Position numbers and translations under genes: made by a program
Notes under the pieces: generated by a model
Told to the model about the DNA's origin: nothing
The model's input: only the letters and a program-made list of their open reading frames with translations
The model's database searches: none
Assembly: GCF_016056295.1 (NCBI RefSeq)
Contig: NZ_JAECZB010000016.1
Span: forward strand, 1 to 64,000
Origin: Atlanticothrix silvestris CENA357
Lineage (GTDB): Bacteria > Cyanobacteriota > Cyanobacteriia > Cyanobacteriales > Nostocaceae
DNA length: 64,000 nucleotides
Direction of reading: 5' to 3'
Shown: in pieces, positions 35,695-44,082 of the stretch
How the letters are laid out: each line of letters begins with the position of its first letter
Position numbering within the stretch: position 1 is the first letter of the stretch

Positions 35695-35994
35695 ATGGTG
35701 AATCAAATGATTAAGTACAAAGATTTTGCGCCTCGGATTACTGAACGGGGACCCTTCGGCGGACCTTCCGAGTATGAATCTTTCTCTGAGGTTGTGAATG
35801 CTGTAAATCAGTGGATCGAAAGTACAACGATACAGGTGATCAATGTTGAAACTGTTGTCTTACCCGACCGGATTGAAGGCACAAGTGATGATATCTACGG
35901 AGTGACGACCAGTAATGCTTTCCACCCAGTGATGATCAGTCAGGGTCTTGCAATCAATTGCTTTCAATGTGTGCGTGTTTGGTACAGAGAATAA
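35695..35994 (+). CDS. Hypothetical protein with duplicated 3' end
   Basis: A 99-residue soluble protein (YKDFAPRITERGPFGG, YESFSEVVNAVNQWIEST, VINVETVVLPDRIEGTSDD, ending QCVRVWYRE). I recognise no catalytic motif; similar short proteins occur in cyanobacteria. Bases 35934-35998 recur at 37568-37641, so this gene was part of the segmental duplication. An internal ATG at 35707 is a possible start. Confidence 0.6.
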   Translation: MVNQMIKYKDFAPRITERGPFGGPSEYESFSEVVNAVNQWIESTTIQVINVETVVLPDRIEGTSDDIYGVTTSNAFHPVMISQGLAINCFQCVRVWYRE

Positions 35995-36018
35995 GCTTCC
36001 CTCAATCAGGAATTCATC

Positions 36019-36672
36019 ATGCAATATCTTTCACAGGACTTAATCCTTCTTGCACTCAATCCCCAAACTGGGAAAACTCGCTTCTCTTTCTACGCGGCGC
36101 TCGAATATGGCTTGGTCGGTTCTTTGTTACTAGACTTAGTACTGCAAGGCAAACTTGAGATCGACAACGACAATCGTGTGATCGGTGCGATCGCAGGCAA
36201 CACAGGCGATGAATTCTTAGATCGACACCTCAATGAGGTTCTGGCATCGTCTCGACCTCGAACTGCAAGGTTCTGGATTACTCGTTGGAGACGAAGATAC
36301 AGATGGTTTCAGCCGGTTGTGTTGCAGAACTTAGTCGATTTAGGTGTTTTAGAACGACAAGAGCAACGCATTCTTGGACTGTTCTCAACGCAGCGATATT
36401 TTCTAACTGATGAATCCATTCAACGCGAGATTGTCCAGCAAGTTCGTGCAGCCGTGTTAGAAGGCATTGGACTGGATTCTCGGATGACAGCATTGATTAG
36501 TTTGATGCAAGCCTCTCACCTGACCGATGCGGTGTTCAGACCTGAAGAACGTCCTGAAGCGCGATCGCGAATTAAAGCGATCGCAGAAGGGGAGTTGGTC
36601 GGCAAAGCAGTTTCAAAGGCAATTTTCATCATTCAAGCAACCACGCTTCTGAGTGCAGTCAATGTCCGATGA
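36019..36672 (+). CDS. GPP34 (GOLPH3/Vps74-like) family protein
   Basis: A 217-residue protein with the start LSQDLILLALNPQTGKTRFS, the helix ALEYGLVGSLLLDLVLQGKLEID, and the later RYFLTDESIQREIVQQVR. This is the GPP34 fold, whose eukaryotic members bind phosphatidylinositol-4-phosphate at the Golgi. Bacterial members are common in actinobacteria and some cyanobacteria; their role is unknown. 24 bp separate it from the gene before. Confidence 0.85.
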   Translation: MQYLSQDLILLALNPQTGKTRFSFYAALEYGLVGSLLLDLVLQGKLEIDNDNRVIGAIAGNTGDEFLDRHLNEVLASSRPRTARFWITRWRRRYRWFQPVVLQNLVDLGVLERQEQRILGLFSTQRYFLTDESIQREIVQQVRAAVLEGIGLDSRMTALISLMQASHLTDAVFRPEERPEARSRIKAIAEGELVGKAVSKAIFIIQATTLLSAVNVR

Positions 36673-36691
36673 AATCGTTAGGGGTTGTATA

Positions 36692-36855
36692 GAACAAACA
36701 AATGGTCTTGTTGCGCTTCCGGGCATATCTCCTTACGTTGCTAGCAAACATGCAGTGATGGGGCTGACACGCTGCATGTTTGCTAGGCGGAGCCACCGGC
36801 GGCTCTCGACTACGCCAAACAGGGCATTCGGATCAATGCCGTTAATCATAACGTG
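36692..36855 (+). pseudogene. SDR active-site fragment with inserted repeat
   Basis: Translates EQTNGLVALPGISPYVASKH and AVMGLTR, then about 26 bases of foreign sequence (including the palindromic GGAGCCACCGGCGGCTC), then AALDYAKQGIRINAV. That is the region around the catalytic Tyr/Lys (YVASK) of an SDR, split by a small insertion. Neither end of the gene is present. Confidence 0.78.
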
Positions 36856-36910
36856 ATTTTACGACTGCTCTACCCTAAACCTATCCACTCAAATACTTAG
36901 AGGAGACACC

Positions 36911-37288
36911 ATGAAAGCATTCCTAATTCGTTCCACAACTCTTCTGGCTTTAGCAACTAGCCTGATCGCTCATTTCGCCCTGCCTGCAAAAGCCGATTCT
37001 ACAGCTAATTTGCTCCTCAACTTGCAATGCCAAGGCGGATACAACGTTAATATCTGGAGAACTAAGCAATCAGGCGAACTCCTTTATCGCTCAACCAGTT
37101 CCCATGGAAATTTGAGTTTGGGAACAGGGACAAGCCAAGCAACTGAAGGCGTTCGAGTTTACAAGTTTCAGAATGGTAATTATCAATACTGGGTTTGGGA
37201 TGGAACGTTAGATAGCCAGCAATCTGGAACACTAGAAGTGTACAAAAACAATGCCATCCAACAGCAATATGCCTGTACAAAACGTTAA
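36911..37288 (+). CDS. Secreted protein of unknown function
   Basis: A 125-residue protein with a signal peptide (MKAFLIRSTTLLALATSLIA then HFALPAKA, probable cleavage before DSTAN). The mature part has two Cys (LQCQGGYN and QQYACTKR) that could form a disulphide, and a beta-rich sequence (YQYWVWDGTLDSQQSGTLEVY). Exported to periplasm or medium. No family recognised. AGAGGAG precedes the ATG. Confidence 0.72.
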   Translation: MKAFLIRSTTLLALATSLIAHFALPAKADSTANLLLNLQCQGGYNVNIWRTKQSGELLYRSTSSHGNLSLGTGTSQATEGVRVYKFQNGNYQYWVWDGTLDSQQSGTLEVYKNNAIQQQYACTKR

Positions 37289-37355
37289 TTCGAGTCATTG
37301 AGGCATCGCTTTTTTAGTCAAAGCTTACTACAACACACCCATCAGGAGGTTTCCA

Positions 37356-37559
37356 ATGAACCGGAAGATTTTAGTAACTGGCGCAACTGGGAGCAACGGT
37401 ACAGAGATTGTCAAGCGACTCACAGCACAGAACGTGGAAGTCCGCGCAATGGTTCGTAACCATGATCGAGCAAAGGAGATTGCACTCCCGAATGTTGAAG
37501 TGATGGAGGGGAACTTTGATCGCCCTGAGACGCTGTTGAAGGCGCTGACTGAAGAGTAA
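37356..37559 (+). pseudogene. NmrA-like NAD(P)-binding protein, 5' fragment
   Basis: Sixty-seven residues: MNRKILVTGATGSNGTEIVK, VEVRAMVRNHDRAKEI, NVEVMEGNFDRPETLLKAL. This is the Rossmann start (GATGxxG) of atypical SDRs of the NmrA type, which are normally about 280-300 residues. It then runs into a duplicated fragment of the 35695 gene. CAGGAGG precedes the start. No active product expected. Confidence 0.85.
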
Positions 37560-37567
37560 TGGAGTTT

Positions 37568-37641
37568 ACCCAGTGATGATCAGTCAGGGCATTACAATCA
37601 ATTGCTTTCAATGTGTGCGGATGTGGTAGAGAGAATAAGCT
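37568..37641 (+). pseudogene. Fragment duplicated from the 35695 gene
   Basis: About 74 bases (CCCAGTGATGATCAGTCAGG to GAGAATAAGC) match 35934-35998 and flank with few changes. A TAG replaces the Tyr codon in RVWYRE. It forms the left junction of the intact membrane-protein gene at 37660. Confidence 0.8.
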
Positions 37642-37659
37642 TTATCGGAAAGAGAAAAA

Positions 37660-38037
37660 ATGAAACGATTTACCTGGTTTACTTTTCTATATCTTGCGCT
37701 GGGAGTTTGCCTGAGTGCGATCGCGCTTGGATACCCAAACCTGCCTTCGGGTCTTCAAACAAGCTTGTTCATTAGTGCAGGAGCGTCCTACATCGCTTGT
37801 ATTCTCAGCACCTTTCCATTTTGGCGTGAGACAGCGATTCGCTTCTATCGCAGGCGGAATTCAGCGGTAATTCTACCCTGGTTGGTGATTGGATTCTATA
37901 TTGTTTGGATGCTCTGGGAAGCTCAGAGTCAGAACTGGGCAATGGAAGCCATTTTAGGAGCGTTTTCGCGGCTAATATTTGTCTTAGGGTTTGTAGAAAT
38001 CATTGTGATTACATGGCAAGTGAATTCTGAACATTAA
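37660..38037 (+). CDS. Small membrane protein (intact copy)
   Basis: A 125-residue protein with about four transmembrane helices (FTFLYLALGVCLSAIALGY, ASYIACILSTFPFW, VILPWLVIGFYIVWMLW, LIFVLGFVEIIVITW). A basic loop (RFYRRRNS) follows the second helix. No family recognised. A truncated copy lies at 35488. Confidence 0.65.
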   Translation: MKRFTWFTFLYLALGVCLSAIALGYPNLPSGLQTSLFISAGASYIACILSTFPFWRETAIRFYRRRNSAVILPWLVIGFYIVWMLWEAQSQNWAMEAILGAFSRLIFVLGFVEIIVITWQVNSEH

Positions 38038-38061
38038 TGTCTGAATTGGATAATATCGAAA

Positions 38062-38115
38062 GCTACATCACTGGGCAATCCTTAGCGATCGATGGTGGAT
38101 ATTACAGTGAGTTGA
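38062..38115 (+). pseudogene. SDR 3' remnant B
   Basis: SYITGQSLAIDGGYYSE: the same SDR C-terminus as at 34362-34415, with one extra base near the end shifting the frame past the old stop. It is followed by the duplicated MDR leader. Confidence 0.78.
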
Positions 38116-38173
38116 TTGAAACACTTTTATCTAGAACATGAAACTATAACCCTCTACACACAAGGGTATTGCG

Positions 38174-38624
38174 ATGCGTAGACTCGTGAGTTCACCAGAT
38201 GCCGTTGGCAACCTCACCTTTCAAGACACTGAAGTTCCTACTCCGAAGGCTAACGAGTGCTTGATTCGCGTCAAGGCATTTTCGATGAATCGGGGCGAAC
38301 TTAAGCGATCGCAAAATGACCCACTTGGCACTCCAATTGGCTGGGATGTCGTTGGCATTGTTGAACAAACAGCACAGGACGGTAGTGGTCCACCCACAGG
38401 GGCAAAAATTGTCGCCCTCTCCATCCGCTCGGAGGGCTGGGCAGAATATGTAGCAATTTCGACTCGCTGTTGGCGGATTTCCCCCGGAGGTTAACGAGGT
38501 GATGGTTAGGCTCTATCGCCATTACATGCCTAACCACGCCCCTATTTGGACAGAGGTAGGAGTCGCGGCTCTTGGATTGCCAACGATGCGGATTGAAATC
38601 CGCGTTACTGCAATTGTTCCGTGA
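38174..38624 (+). pseudogene. MDR 5' fragment fused to RidA 3' fragment
   Basis: Bases 38174-38468 match the first 98 codons of the MDR gene at 34474 (nearly identical). From 38469 the sequence matches the last 52 codons of the RidA gene at 28333 (GGFPPEVNEVMVRLYR... to the stop) but in a different frame. The MDR frame therefore ends at TAA 38492. The junction lies at CTCGCTGTTGGCGG. A recombination chimera, not expressed as either enzyme. Confidence 0.92.
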
Positions 38625-38730
38625 TCACATCAGCGACAGCGATTCTCTACACCGATCGGAGCAAGCAGGTGGAGTAATTACTCCGACACGAATTGATGCT
38701 AAGTAGAACCCATTCATCAGGAAGACAATC

Positions 38731-39195
38731 ATGAAACCTCGAACTATTTTTGGATTACTAACGCTTGCTATAGGATTGCTCGGAGGTTCGTTCATTCACC
38801 CAGCGATAGCGAAGCGCTGCTGCGAAGCGCAGATCGCACACAGCATTCCTTCACAACAAACATCACCCATTCTGATCGCAACTGCATACACTGATTTAAC
38901 CTTACCCACCTTGCGCCAAGGCGATCGCGGTGAAAACGTGCGACTGTTGCAGCGCATTCTTCAAGACAATGGCTTTTTAGGAGCCGCAGGTGTGAGGTTA
39001 GGCAATCCAAGAGGGGCGCTCGTTGATGGCATCTTTGGTGCGATCACAACGTCTGCGGTACACGATCTCCAGCGACGATACAGAATCCCAGTTACAGGGC
39101 GAGTCAATCCAACCACCTGGGAAGTCCTAGATATGCACGAAAACCCCTATCGATCGCCGCTTCCCTGGAAACAACAGAACATTACACAACCATAA
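38731..39195 (+). CDS. Exported peptidoglycan-binding domain protein
   Basis: A 154-residue protein. It has a signal peptide (MKPRTIFGLLTLAIGLLGGS) and then a PG_binding_1 repeat: LRQGDRGENVRLLQRILQDN, DGIFGAITTSAVHDLQRRY, GRVNPTTWEVL. Probably binds cell-wall glycan in the periplasm. Just after the signal peptide an unusual KRCCEAQIAH stretch is encoded by GCGAAGCGCTGCTGCGAAGCGC, which looks like an inserted small repeat that adds residues at the cleavage site. Confidence 0.8.
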   Translation: MKPRTIFGLLTLAIGLLGGSFIHPAIAKRCCEAQIAHSIPSQQTSPILIATAYTDLTLPTLRQGDRGENVRLLQRILQDNGFLGAAGVRLGNPRGALVDGIFGAITTSAVHDLQRRYRIPVTGRVNPTTWEVLDMHENPYRSPLPWKQQNITQP

Positions 39196-39212
39196 GCCAC
39201 AGAAGATTTCTA

Positions 39213-39506
39213 ATGAACCGAAAGATTCTTTCAACCAAAATCACAACTACAACCACAATCGCAATCACAATTCTGTTCGGCGTACTGCTACTGTTCAATT
39301 TTCCATCCCTGGCTCAAGTCAGTTCACAAGTGATTCCCAGAATCGAAGCGATCAAAAGTTCTGAAGGGATTCCACCCAGCTACCGTTTAGTCATTAGCCG
39401 ATCTCAGGACAATGTTTATGTCTTCTGTCCGACTGACTTCGAGCCACAGTTGAACTATCTGCGAAATGTGAAGGCGATTCAATGTAAGCCGTTTACCAGT
39501 CCCTAG
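39213..39506 (+). CDS. Small secreted hypothetical protein
   Basis: A 97-residue protein with a signal peptide rich in Thr (STKITTTTTIAITILFGVLL, cleavage probably after SLA). The mature part has two Cys (VYVFCPTDFEP, KAIQCKPF). It lies 17 bp after the peptidoglycan-binding protein gene and is probably cotranscribed. No family recognised. Confidence 0.6.
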   Translation: MNRKILSTKITTTTTIAITILFGVLLLFNFPSLAQVSSQVIPRIEAIKSSEGIPPSYRLVISRSQDNVYVFCPTDFEPQLNYLRNVKAIQCKPFTSP

Positions 39507-39578
39507 AAGTAAACCAGTGAGGGGCAACAGCATAACAACTCACACCACTTTGTTGCTTTGAACAGAGCAGAGATTCAG

Positions 39579-39743
39579 ATGTCAGAGAACAATAAAGCAA
39601 TTTTAGAAGCGGCAAGACAAGATCATTGAGGAAACGGCGGATATGTGGGCTTTTGCCGCTCATTGGACGGGGCTGGATGTGAAGCCAGCGAAGCGATCGC
39701 GTCAAACAAATCAACATACGTCGAACTAATCGAGGAAGCGTAA
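39579..39743 (+). pseudogene. Unrecognised short gene with internal TGA
   Basis: The frame MSENNKAILEAARQDH, TGA, then continues open for another 37 codons to YVELIEEA and TAA. The start resembles NTF2-like proteins (MSENNKAILEAA) but the rest does not. Possibly two pieces joined. Low support. Confidence 0.3.
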
Positions 39744-39812
39744 CGCCTCACACCACTCTATTTCCGTCAATGCGTAAGTCCTAACAAACTAATTTACAGT
39801 CCGCGCTTTGGT

Positions 39813-39830
39813 GGGGTCATTGATGACCCC
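39813..39830. other. Perfect stem-loop before the lipoprotein gene
   Basis: GGGGTCAT-TG-ATGACCCC, an 8-bp perfect inverted repeat with a two-base centre, 48 bp upstream of the peptidase gene start. No T-run follows, so it is not an intrinsic terminator. It may be a protein-binding operator carried with the transferred gene. Confidence 0.45.
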
Positions 39831-39877
39831 GTTAATACCTGAAGCCATCAACAACTAGCTCGAAGGAATTTATCCCC

Positions 39878-41536
39878 ATGTCTCACATTTCTTCTAACCA
39901 CAAGCGAGATCGTGGCCTATCCACGCACGGCTCAGAGCCAACCGTTCCCGCTAAGAAGAGAACCATGCTTGCTCACAAGCCCCACATCCGAAGCTCGCTA
40001 ATGATTGGGGCGGTAATATTGGTTCTTAGTGCCTGCGGCCAGCCCACATTCGGGCACCCGTCAGAGCCAGGAGGAAAGATCCCAGCAAAGCTGAAACGCT
40101 TCTACGACCAGAAGCTGACCTTCGGCTCGTGCGAGGGCTACGCCACCACGGATGACGACGCTAAGGCCTTCGCCAACGACACCTTCAAATGCGCCCGGCT
40201 TGAGGTGCCGCTCGACTACCAGAACCCCGGCGGGCGAACCGCGCAGATTGCACTGCTGCGCGTTCCGGCGAAGGGCAAGCCGAGCAAACGAATCGGCTCC
40301 CTGCTGCTCAACCCAGGCGGCCCCGGCATGTCCGGGATGAGCTACGCGGCCATGGTGGCAGATAAGTCGGCCGACAGTCCGATCGCCAAGCAGTTTGACC
40401 TGATCGGGTTCGACCCACGCGGGGTTGCGGCCTCGACACCAGCCCTAGACTGCTTCACCGATGCCGAACGAGAGGCCAACTTGTTGGTCAACCCGATCAA
40501 CTCCGGGGGCAAGGACTACACCGACCACCAGACCCGTCAGTTGTACCAAAAATGCGCCGAGCGTTCCGGCGGTGAGGACGTGCTGGCTCACGTCGGCACG
40601 CGCGATGTCGCCCGCGACATGGACGTACTCCGCGCGGTGCTCGGCGATGACAAGCTCTCCTTTTTTGGCGCCAGCTACGGTACCCGGCTCGGCGCGATCT
40701 ACGCCGAAACCTTCCCGCAGAACGTGCGGGCCATGGTGCTCGACGGCGCGGTCGACCCCACCACCGGCACCACCGAGCGTCACCTCGTCCTGTTCGCGGG
40801 TTTCCAGCGTGCCTTCGACAACATGGCGGCCTTATGTGCTAAAACCCCGACTTGTCCGCTCGGCACCGATCCCAAGCAAGCTACCGCCGCCTTCCAGCAG
40901 CTCGTGCGGCCACTGATTGATAAACCGATCATCACCGCAGACGGACGCAAGGTCACTTACACCGCCGCAATTGGGGGCGTGATCACTGGGCTTTATAACG
41001 ATGTGAGCTGGCCTGCGGTGATTCTAGGCATCACCGAACTCAAGGCCGGAAGCGGTAAAACCCTGCTGTTCTTGAGCGACATCCGCACCCAGCGCAATAC
41101 CGACGGTAGCTATGGCAATGGCAACGAGTCCCTGGTGGCCATTAACTGCCTCGACGAGGAACGCCACACGCCCGAGCAGGAGAGCGCAATGACGCGCGAC
41201 ATTTTCAAGGTTGCGCCCTTCCTAGACACCGGTCGACCCGTCAACGCCCGCGACCTCTGTGAGCATTGGCGCGTGAAACCCACCCTCGGCTACCCCTATG
41301 CCCAGAACATCAAAGGACTCCCTAAAACCTTGGTCGTGTCGGCCACCCGCGATCCGGCTACCCCGCACGAGGGCGGCATCAGCCTTGCCAAGACGCTCGG
41401 CGCGAGCCTGCTGACCGTCGAGGGCGAACGGCACGGTGTAGCCCTCATCGGCGGCAATGCGTGTATCAACGACATCGTCGCTGACTACCTCATCGGTCTC
41501 AAAATCCCCGCAGACGGCGTTCGCTGCGTCCTTTAG
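39878..41536 (+). CDS. Lipoprotein tripeptidyl-peptidase-like alpha/beta hydrolase (TAP family)
   Basis: A 552-residue serine peptidase. A lipobox VLSAC near residue 53 follows a hydrophobic helix (IGAVILVLSAC). Then come NPGGPGMSG (oxyanion), GASYGTRLG (nucleophile), a late Asp in SATRDPATPHEGG and the His in GERHGV. This is the actinobacterial SCO7095/TAP-like family of exported aminopeptidases. The long charged N-terminus before the helix suggests the real start may be ATG 39965. Strongly GC-rich codons show recent acquisition from an actinobacterium. Confidence 0.88.
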   Translation: MSHISSNHKRDRGLSTHGSEPTVPAKKRTMLAHKPHIRSSLMIGAVILVLSACGQPTFGHPSEPGGKIPAKLKRFYDQKLTFGSCEGYATTDDDAKAFANDTFKCARLEVPLDYQNPGGRTAQIALLRVPAKGKPSKRIGSLLLNPGGPGMSGMSYAAMVADKSADSPIAKQFDLIGFDPRGVAASTPALDCFTDAEREANLLVNPINSGGKDYTDHQTRQLYQKCAERSGGEDVLAHVGTRDVARDMDVLRAVLGDDKLSFFGASYGTRLGAIYAETFPQNVRAMVLDGAVDPTTGTTERHLVLFAGFQRAFDNMAALCAKTPTCPLGTDPKQATAAFQQLVRPLIDKPIITADGRKVTYTAAIGGVITGLYNDVSWPAVILGITELKAGSGKTLLFLSDIRTQRNTDGSYGNGNESLVAINCLDEERHTPEQESAMTRDIFKVAPFLDTGRPVNARDLCEHWRVKPTLGYPYAQNIKGLPKTLVVSATRDPATPHEGGISLAKTLGASLLTVEGERHGVALIGGNACINDIVADYLIGLKIPADGVRCVL

Positions 41537-41641
41537 GCGCGTTGGGACACTGAGTCCATCTCGCAACAGCTTACGCCATAAGCTATTTAGAGCATTCTGC
41601 AATTCCTCATTCCCAATAACTCAAATTAGGATCAATAACTC

Positions 41642-42283
41642 ATGTCTACATTCAAGTACAACCGGTTAGACAAAAATAATGCTGCGGTGCTGCTGGTCGA
41701 TCACCAAACTGGACTGTTCTCACTTGTGCGTGATATTGGTGCAGCGGACTTCAAAAATAATGTGTTAGCACTGGCAAGTGCAGCCAAGTTTTTTAACCTG
41801 CCTACAGTTTTGACAACTAGCTTTGAGGATGGCCCCAATGGTGTCATCATCCCTGAACTGAAAGAGAAGTTTCCCGATGCTCCCTTTATTCCCCGCCCCG
41901 GACAGATCAACGCTTGGGACAACGAGGACTTTGTGAAAGCAGTAGAAGCCACAGGCAAAAAGCAATTAATCATTGCCGGGATTGTCACGGATGTATGTGT
42001 TACTTTTTGTGCGCTTTCGGCATTGGAGGCAGGTTATGACGTTTTTGTTGTCACCGATGCCTCTGGAACCTTTGATGAAGCCTGTCGCTATGCAGCTTGG
42101 GATCGAATGTCTCGTGCTGGAGTTCAATTGGTCAATTGGTTTAGCGTTGTGGGTGAATTGCACCGTGACTGGCGTAACGATATTGAAGGGCTAGGTAGTC
42201 TTTTGGCAGGGTTTATTCCTGACTACAAAAACCTGATGACCAGCTATGCAGCAAACTCAAGTGCTGGATCTCCCAGTAAATAA
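41642..42283 (+). CDS. Isochorismatase-family (YcaC-like) cysteine hydrolase, copy 3
   Basis: A 213-residue protein with Asp in [27 protein letters not shown] and Cys in VTDVCVTF (near 118). Close in motif detail to copy 1 at 8158 (SGLFxLVRDI, GPNGxxIPE, [10 protein letters not shown] shared), so those two form one subfamily, while copy 2 is distinct. Native-looking AT-richer codons suggest this is the older copy. Confidence 0.88.
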   Translation: MSTFKYNRLDKNNAAVLLVDHQTGLFSLVRDIGAADFKNNVLALASAAKFFNLPTVLTTSFEDGPNGVIIPELKEKFPDAPFIPRPGQINAWDNEDFVKAVEATGKKQLIIAGIVTDVCVTFCALSALEAGYDVFVVTDASGTFDEACRYAAWDRMSRAGVQLVNWFSVVGELHRDWRNDIEGLGSLLAGFIPDYKNLMTSYAANSSAGSPSK

Positions 42284-42429
42284 TGAGAAAGTGTCTATTT
42301 TAGCTCGTGTGTAACTGAGTTGGTATTGTCATCGCTAGGTTATCAACTTTACTTGAAACATAGCGGTGGCAACTACTTCTTGGTAAAAAATTGCCGAACA
42401 ATCTGGTGTCTCTAAGGTGGTTGTTCTCA

Positions 42430-44013
42430 ATGAAACTTTTTTCTCAATTAATTCTCTCGTCATCTCTGATCTTTGGAGTATGCCTTACTCAGGAATGCCT
42501 TTCTAGGTCTGCTACTGCCGAAGATACGTTGCCCGAGCAAGTCACATCTGTGAATCAGCTTACCGATGTGCAGCCTACAGATTGGGCATTTCAAGCATTA
42601 CAAGCATTAGTCGATCGCTACGACTGCATTGTTGGTTATCCCGATCAAAAATTTCAAGGCAATGTCTTACGACAAGCCGCTTTGCGTCTACGCTCAATCA
42701 CTCGCTATGAATTTGCTGTCGGGTTGAATGCTTGTCTCGCTCGGCTCAATCAGCTACTAGAAAGTACGACAGCAGATGTGATTAAGAGAGAAGATTTACA
42801 AACTTTGCCAAGACTTCAAAAGGAATTTGCAGCAGAACTCTCAATATTGCGTGGACGGGTAGATTCCTTAGCAACACGCACAGATCAATTCGAGTCTCAG
42901 CAATTCTCGACGACGACAAAATTTACTGGAGAAGTAGTTTTTGCGGTGAGTGGTGCATTTGGCGATGATAAAGCTGTACCAGCAGGAGAAACACCTGGCT
43001 CCAGGGGTAAGGTCGGTGATAATATCATTTTTAGCGATCGCGTGCGGTTGATATTTAACACCAGTTTTACGGGGCAAGATTTACTGAGAATTCGATTTCA
43101 GGCTGGCAATATTCCCAACTTTAGGGAAGCCACAGGAACAAATATGTCTCGCCTAAGTTTTGATGGTGATACAGGCAATCAGTTAATTCTCAATCAACTC
43201 TATTATCAATTTCCCATCGGGTCTGCTGTTAAGGTGAGTGCGATCGCTCAAGGTACGTTATTTGATGTGGTCGATACCATTAACCCTCTATTAGGAAGTG
43301 ATGGCAGAGGTTCTATCTCCGCATTGGGGATTCGCAGCCCTATCTATCGTGAAGAAACAGGTGGGACAGGCATTGGTATCAGTTATAACTTTAACTCAGC
43401 CATCAATTTGGCACTGGTTTATCTTGCTAGTGAAACCAACAACCCGACTGCGGGATCTGGATTATTTGATGGTTCTTACTCTGCCTTAGCACAACTGACA
43501 TTAAAACCTACGAAATCCTTAAGTTTTGGCTTAACCTATGCTCGTTCTTTGAATGCGATCGATATCAGTACAAGTAGTACCATTACCAATGACCCCTTCA
43601 ATGGAGCCAGTAAAAACATTGTTGGCAATAGCTATAGTCTTGCAGCTTCTTGGCTCGTCAACCCTGCCTTCAGATTAGGGGGCTGGGTAGGATATCTCCA
43701 AGCATCGGCACAAGATATCCCCAATGATCCCAGTGCTGAGATTTTTTACTATGCTGTTAATTTTGGATTCCCAGATTTGGGCAAGGAAGGCAATCTATTG
43801 GGCTTTGTCTTTGGACAGCCCCCCAAAGTAATCAGCAATGAGTTTGGGGTAGTAGATCGCAACACCTCATTGCATTTTGAAGCCTTATATCGATTGCAAG
43901 TAAACGATAATGTTTCAATTAGTCCTGGTGCGATCGTCATTATCAACCCCGATCACAACAGCAATAATGACACCATTTTTGTTGGCACCATTCGGACGAC
44001 GTTTCAGTTTTAG
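42430..44013 (+). CDS. SLH-domain outer-membrane porin (OprB-like/iron-uptake type)
   Basis: A 527-residue porin. A signal peptide (SQLILSSSLIFGVCLTQ) is followed by an SLH segment (LTDVQPTDWAFQALQALVDR, then YPDQKFQGN...ITRYEFAVGLNACL). A coiled linker (RLQKEFAAELSILRGRVDSL) leads to a beta-barrel ending GTIRTTFQF with terminal Phe. The SLH motif anchors it to peptidoglycan while the barrel sits in the outer membrane. Eleven extra residues (VLRQAALRLRS) interrupt the SLH motif, encoded by a sequence resembling a small dispersed repeat. The ATG at 42430 is chosen for the signal peptide. Confidence 0.9.
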   Translation: MKLFSQLILSSSLIFGVCLTQECLSRSATAEDTLPEQVTSVNQLTDVQPTDWAFQALQALVDRYDCIVGYPDQKFQGNVLRQAALRLRSITRYEFAVGLNACLARLNQLLESTTADVIKREDLQTLPRLQKEFAAELSILRGRVDSLATRTDQFESQQFSTTTKFTGEVVFAVSGAFGDDKAVPAGETPGSRGKVGDNIIFSDRVRLIFNTSFTGQDLLRIRFQAGNIPNFREATGTNMSRLSFDGDTGNQLILNQLYYQFPIGSAVKVSAIAQGTLFDVVDTINPLLGSDGRGSISALGIRSPIYREETGGTGIGISYNFNSAINLALVYLASETNNPTAGSGLFDGSYSALAQLTLKPTKSLSFGLTYARSLNAIDISTSSTITNDPFNGASKNIVGNSYSLAASWLVNPAFRLGGWVGYLQASAQDIPNDPSAEIFYYAVNFGFPDLGKEGNLLGFVFGQPPKVISNEFGVVDRNTSLHFEALYRLQVNDNVSISPGAIVIINPDHNSNNDTIFVGTIRTTFQF

Positions 44014-44082
44014 GGTCTGTAGAGGCAAGGTAAGAGCCGTTTTTCTTTTTTAAAGATCAAATTACCCATAACGTTAGATTCT

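Noticed and set aside
39781-39840. attC site before the lipoprotein peptidase (CCTAAC ... GTTAAT)
   Set aside because: The end cores do not fit RYYYAAC/GTTRRRY, and the arms between them are not complementary apart from one hairpin.
40445-40916. Overlapping frames in both directions within the lipoprotein peptidase gene
   Set aside because: Low-complexity, Thr/Ser/Arg-rich translations typical of shadows in GC-rich DNA.
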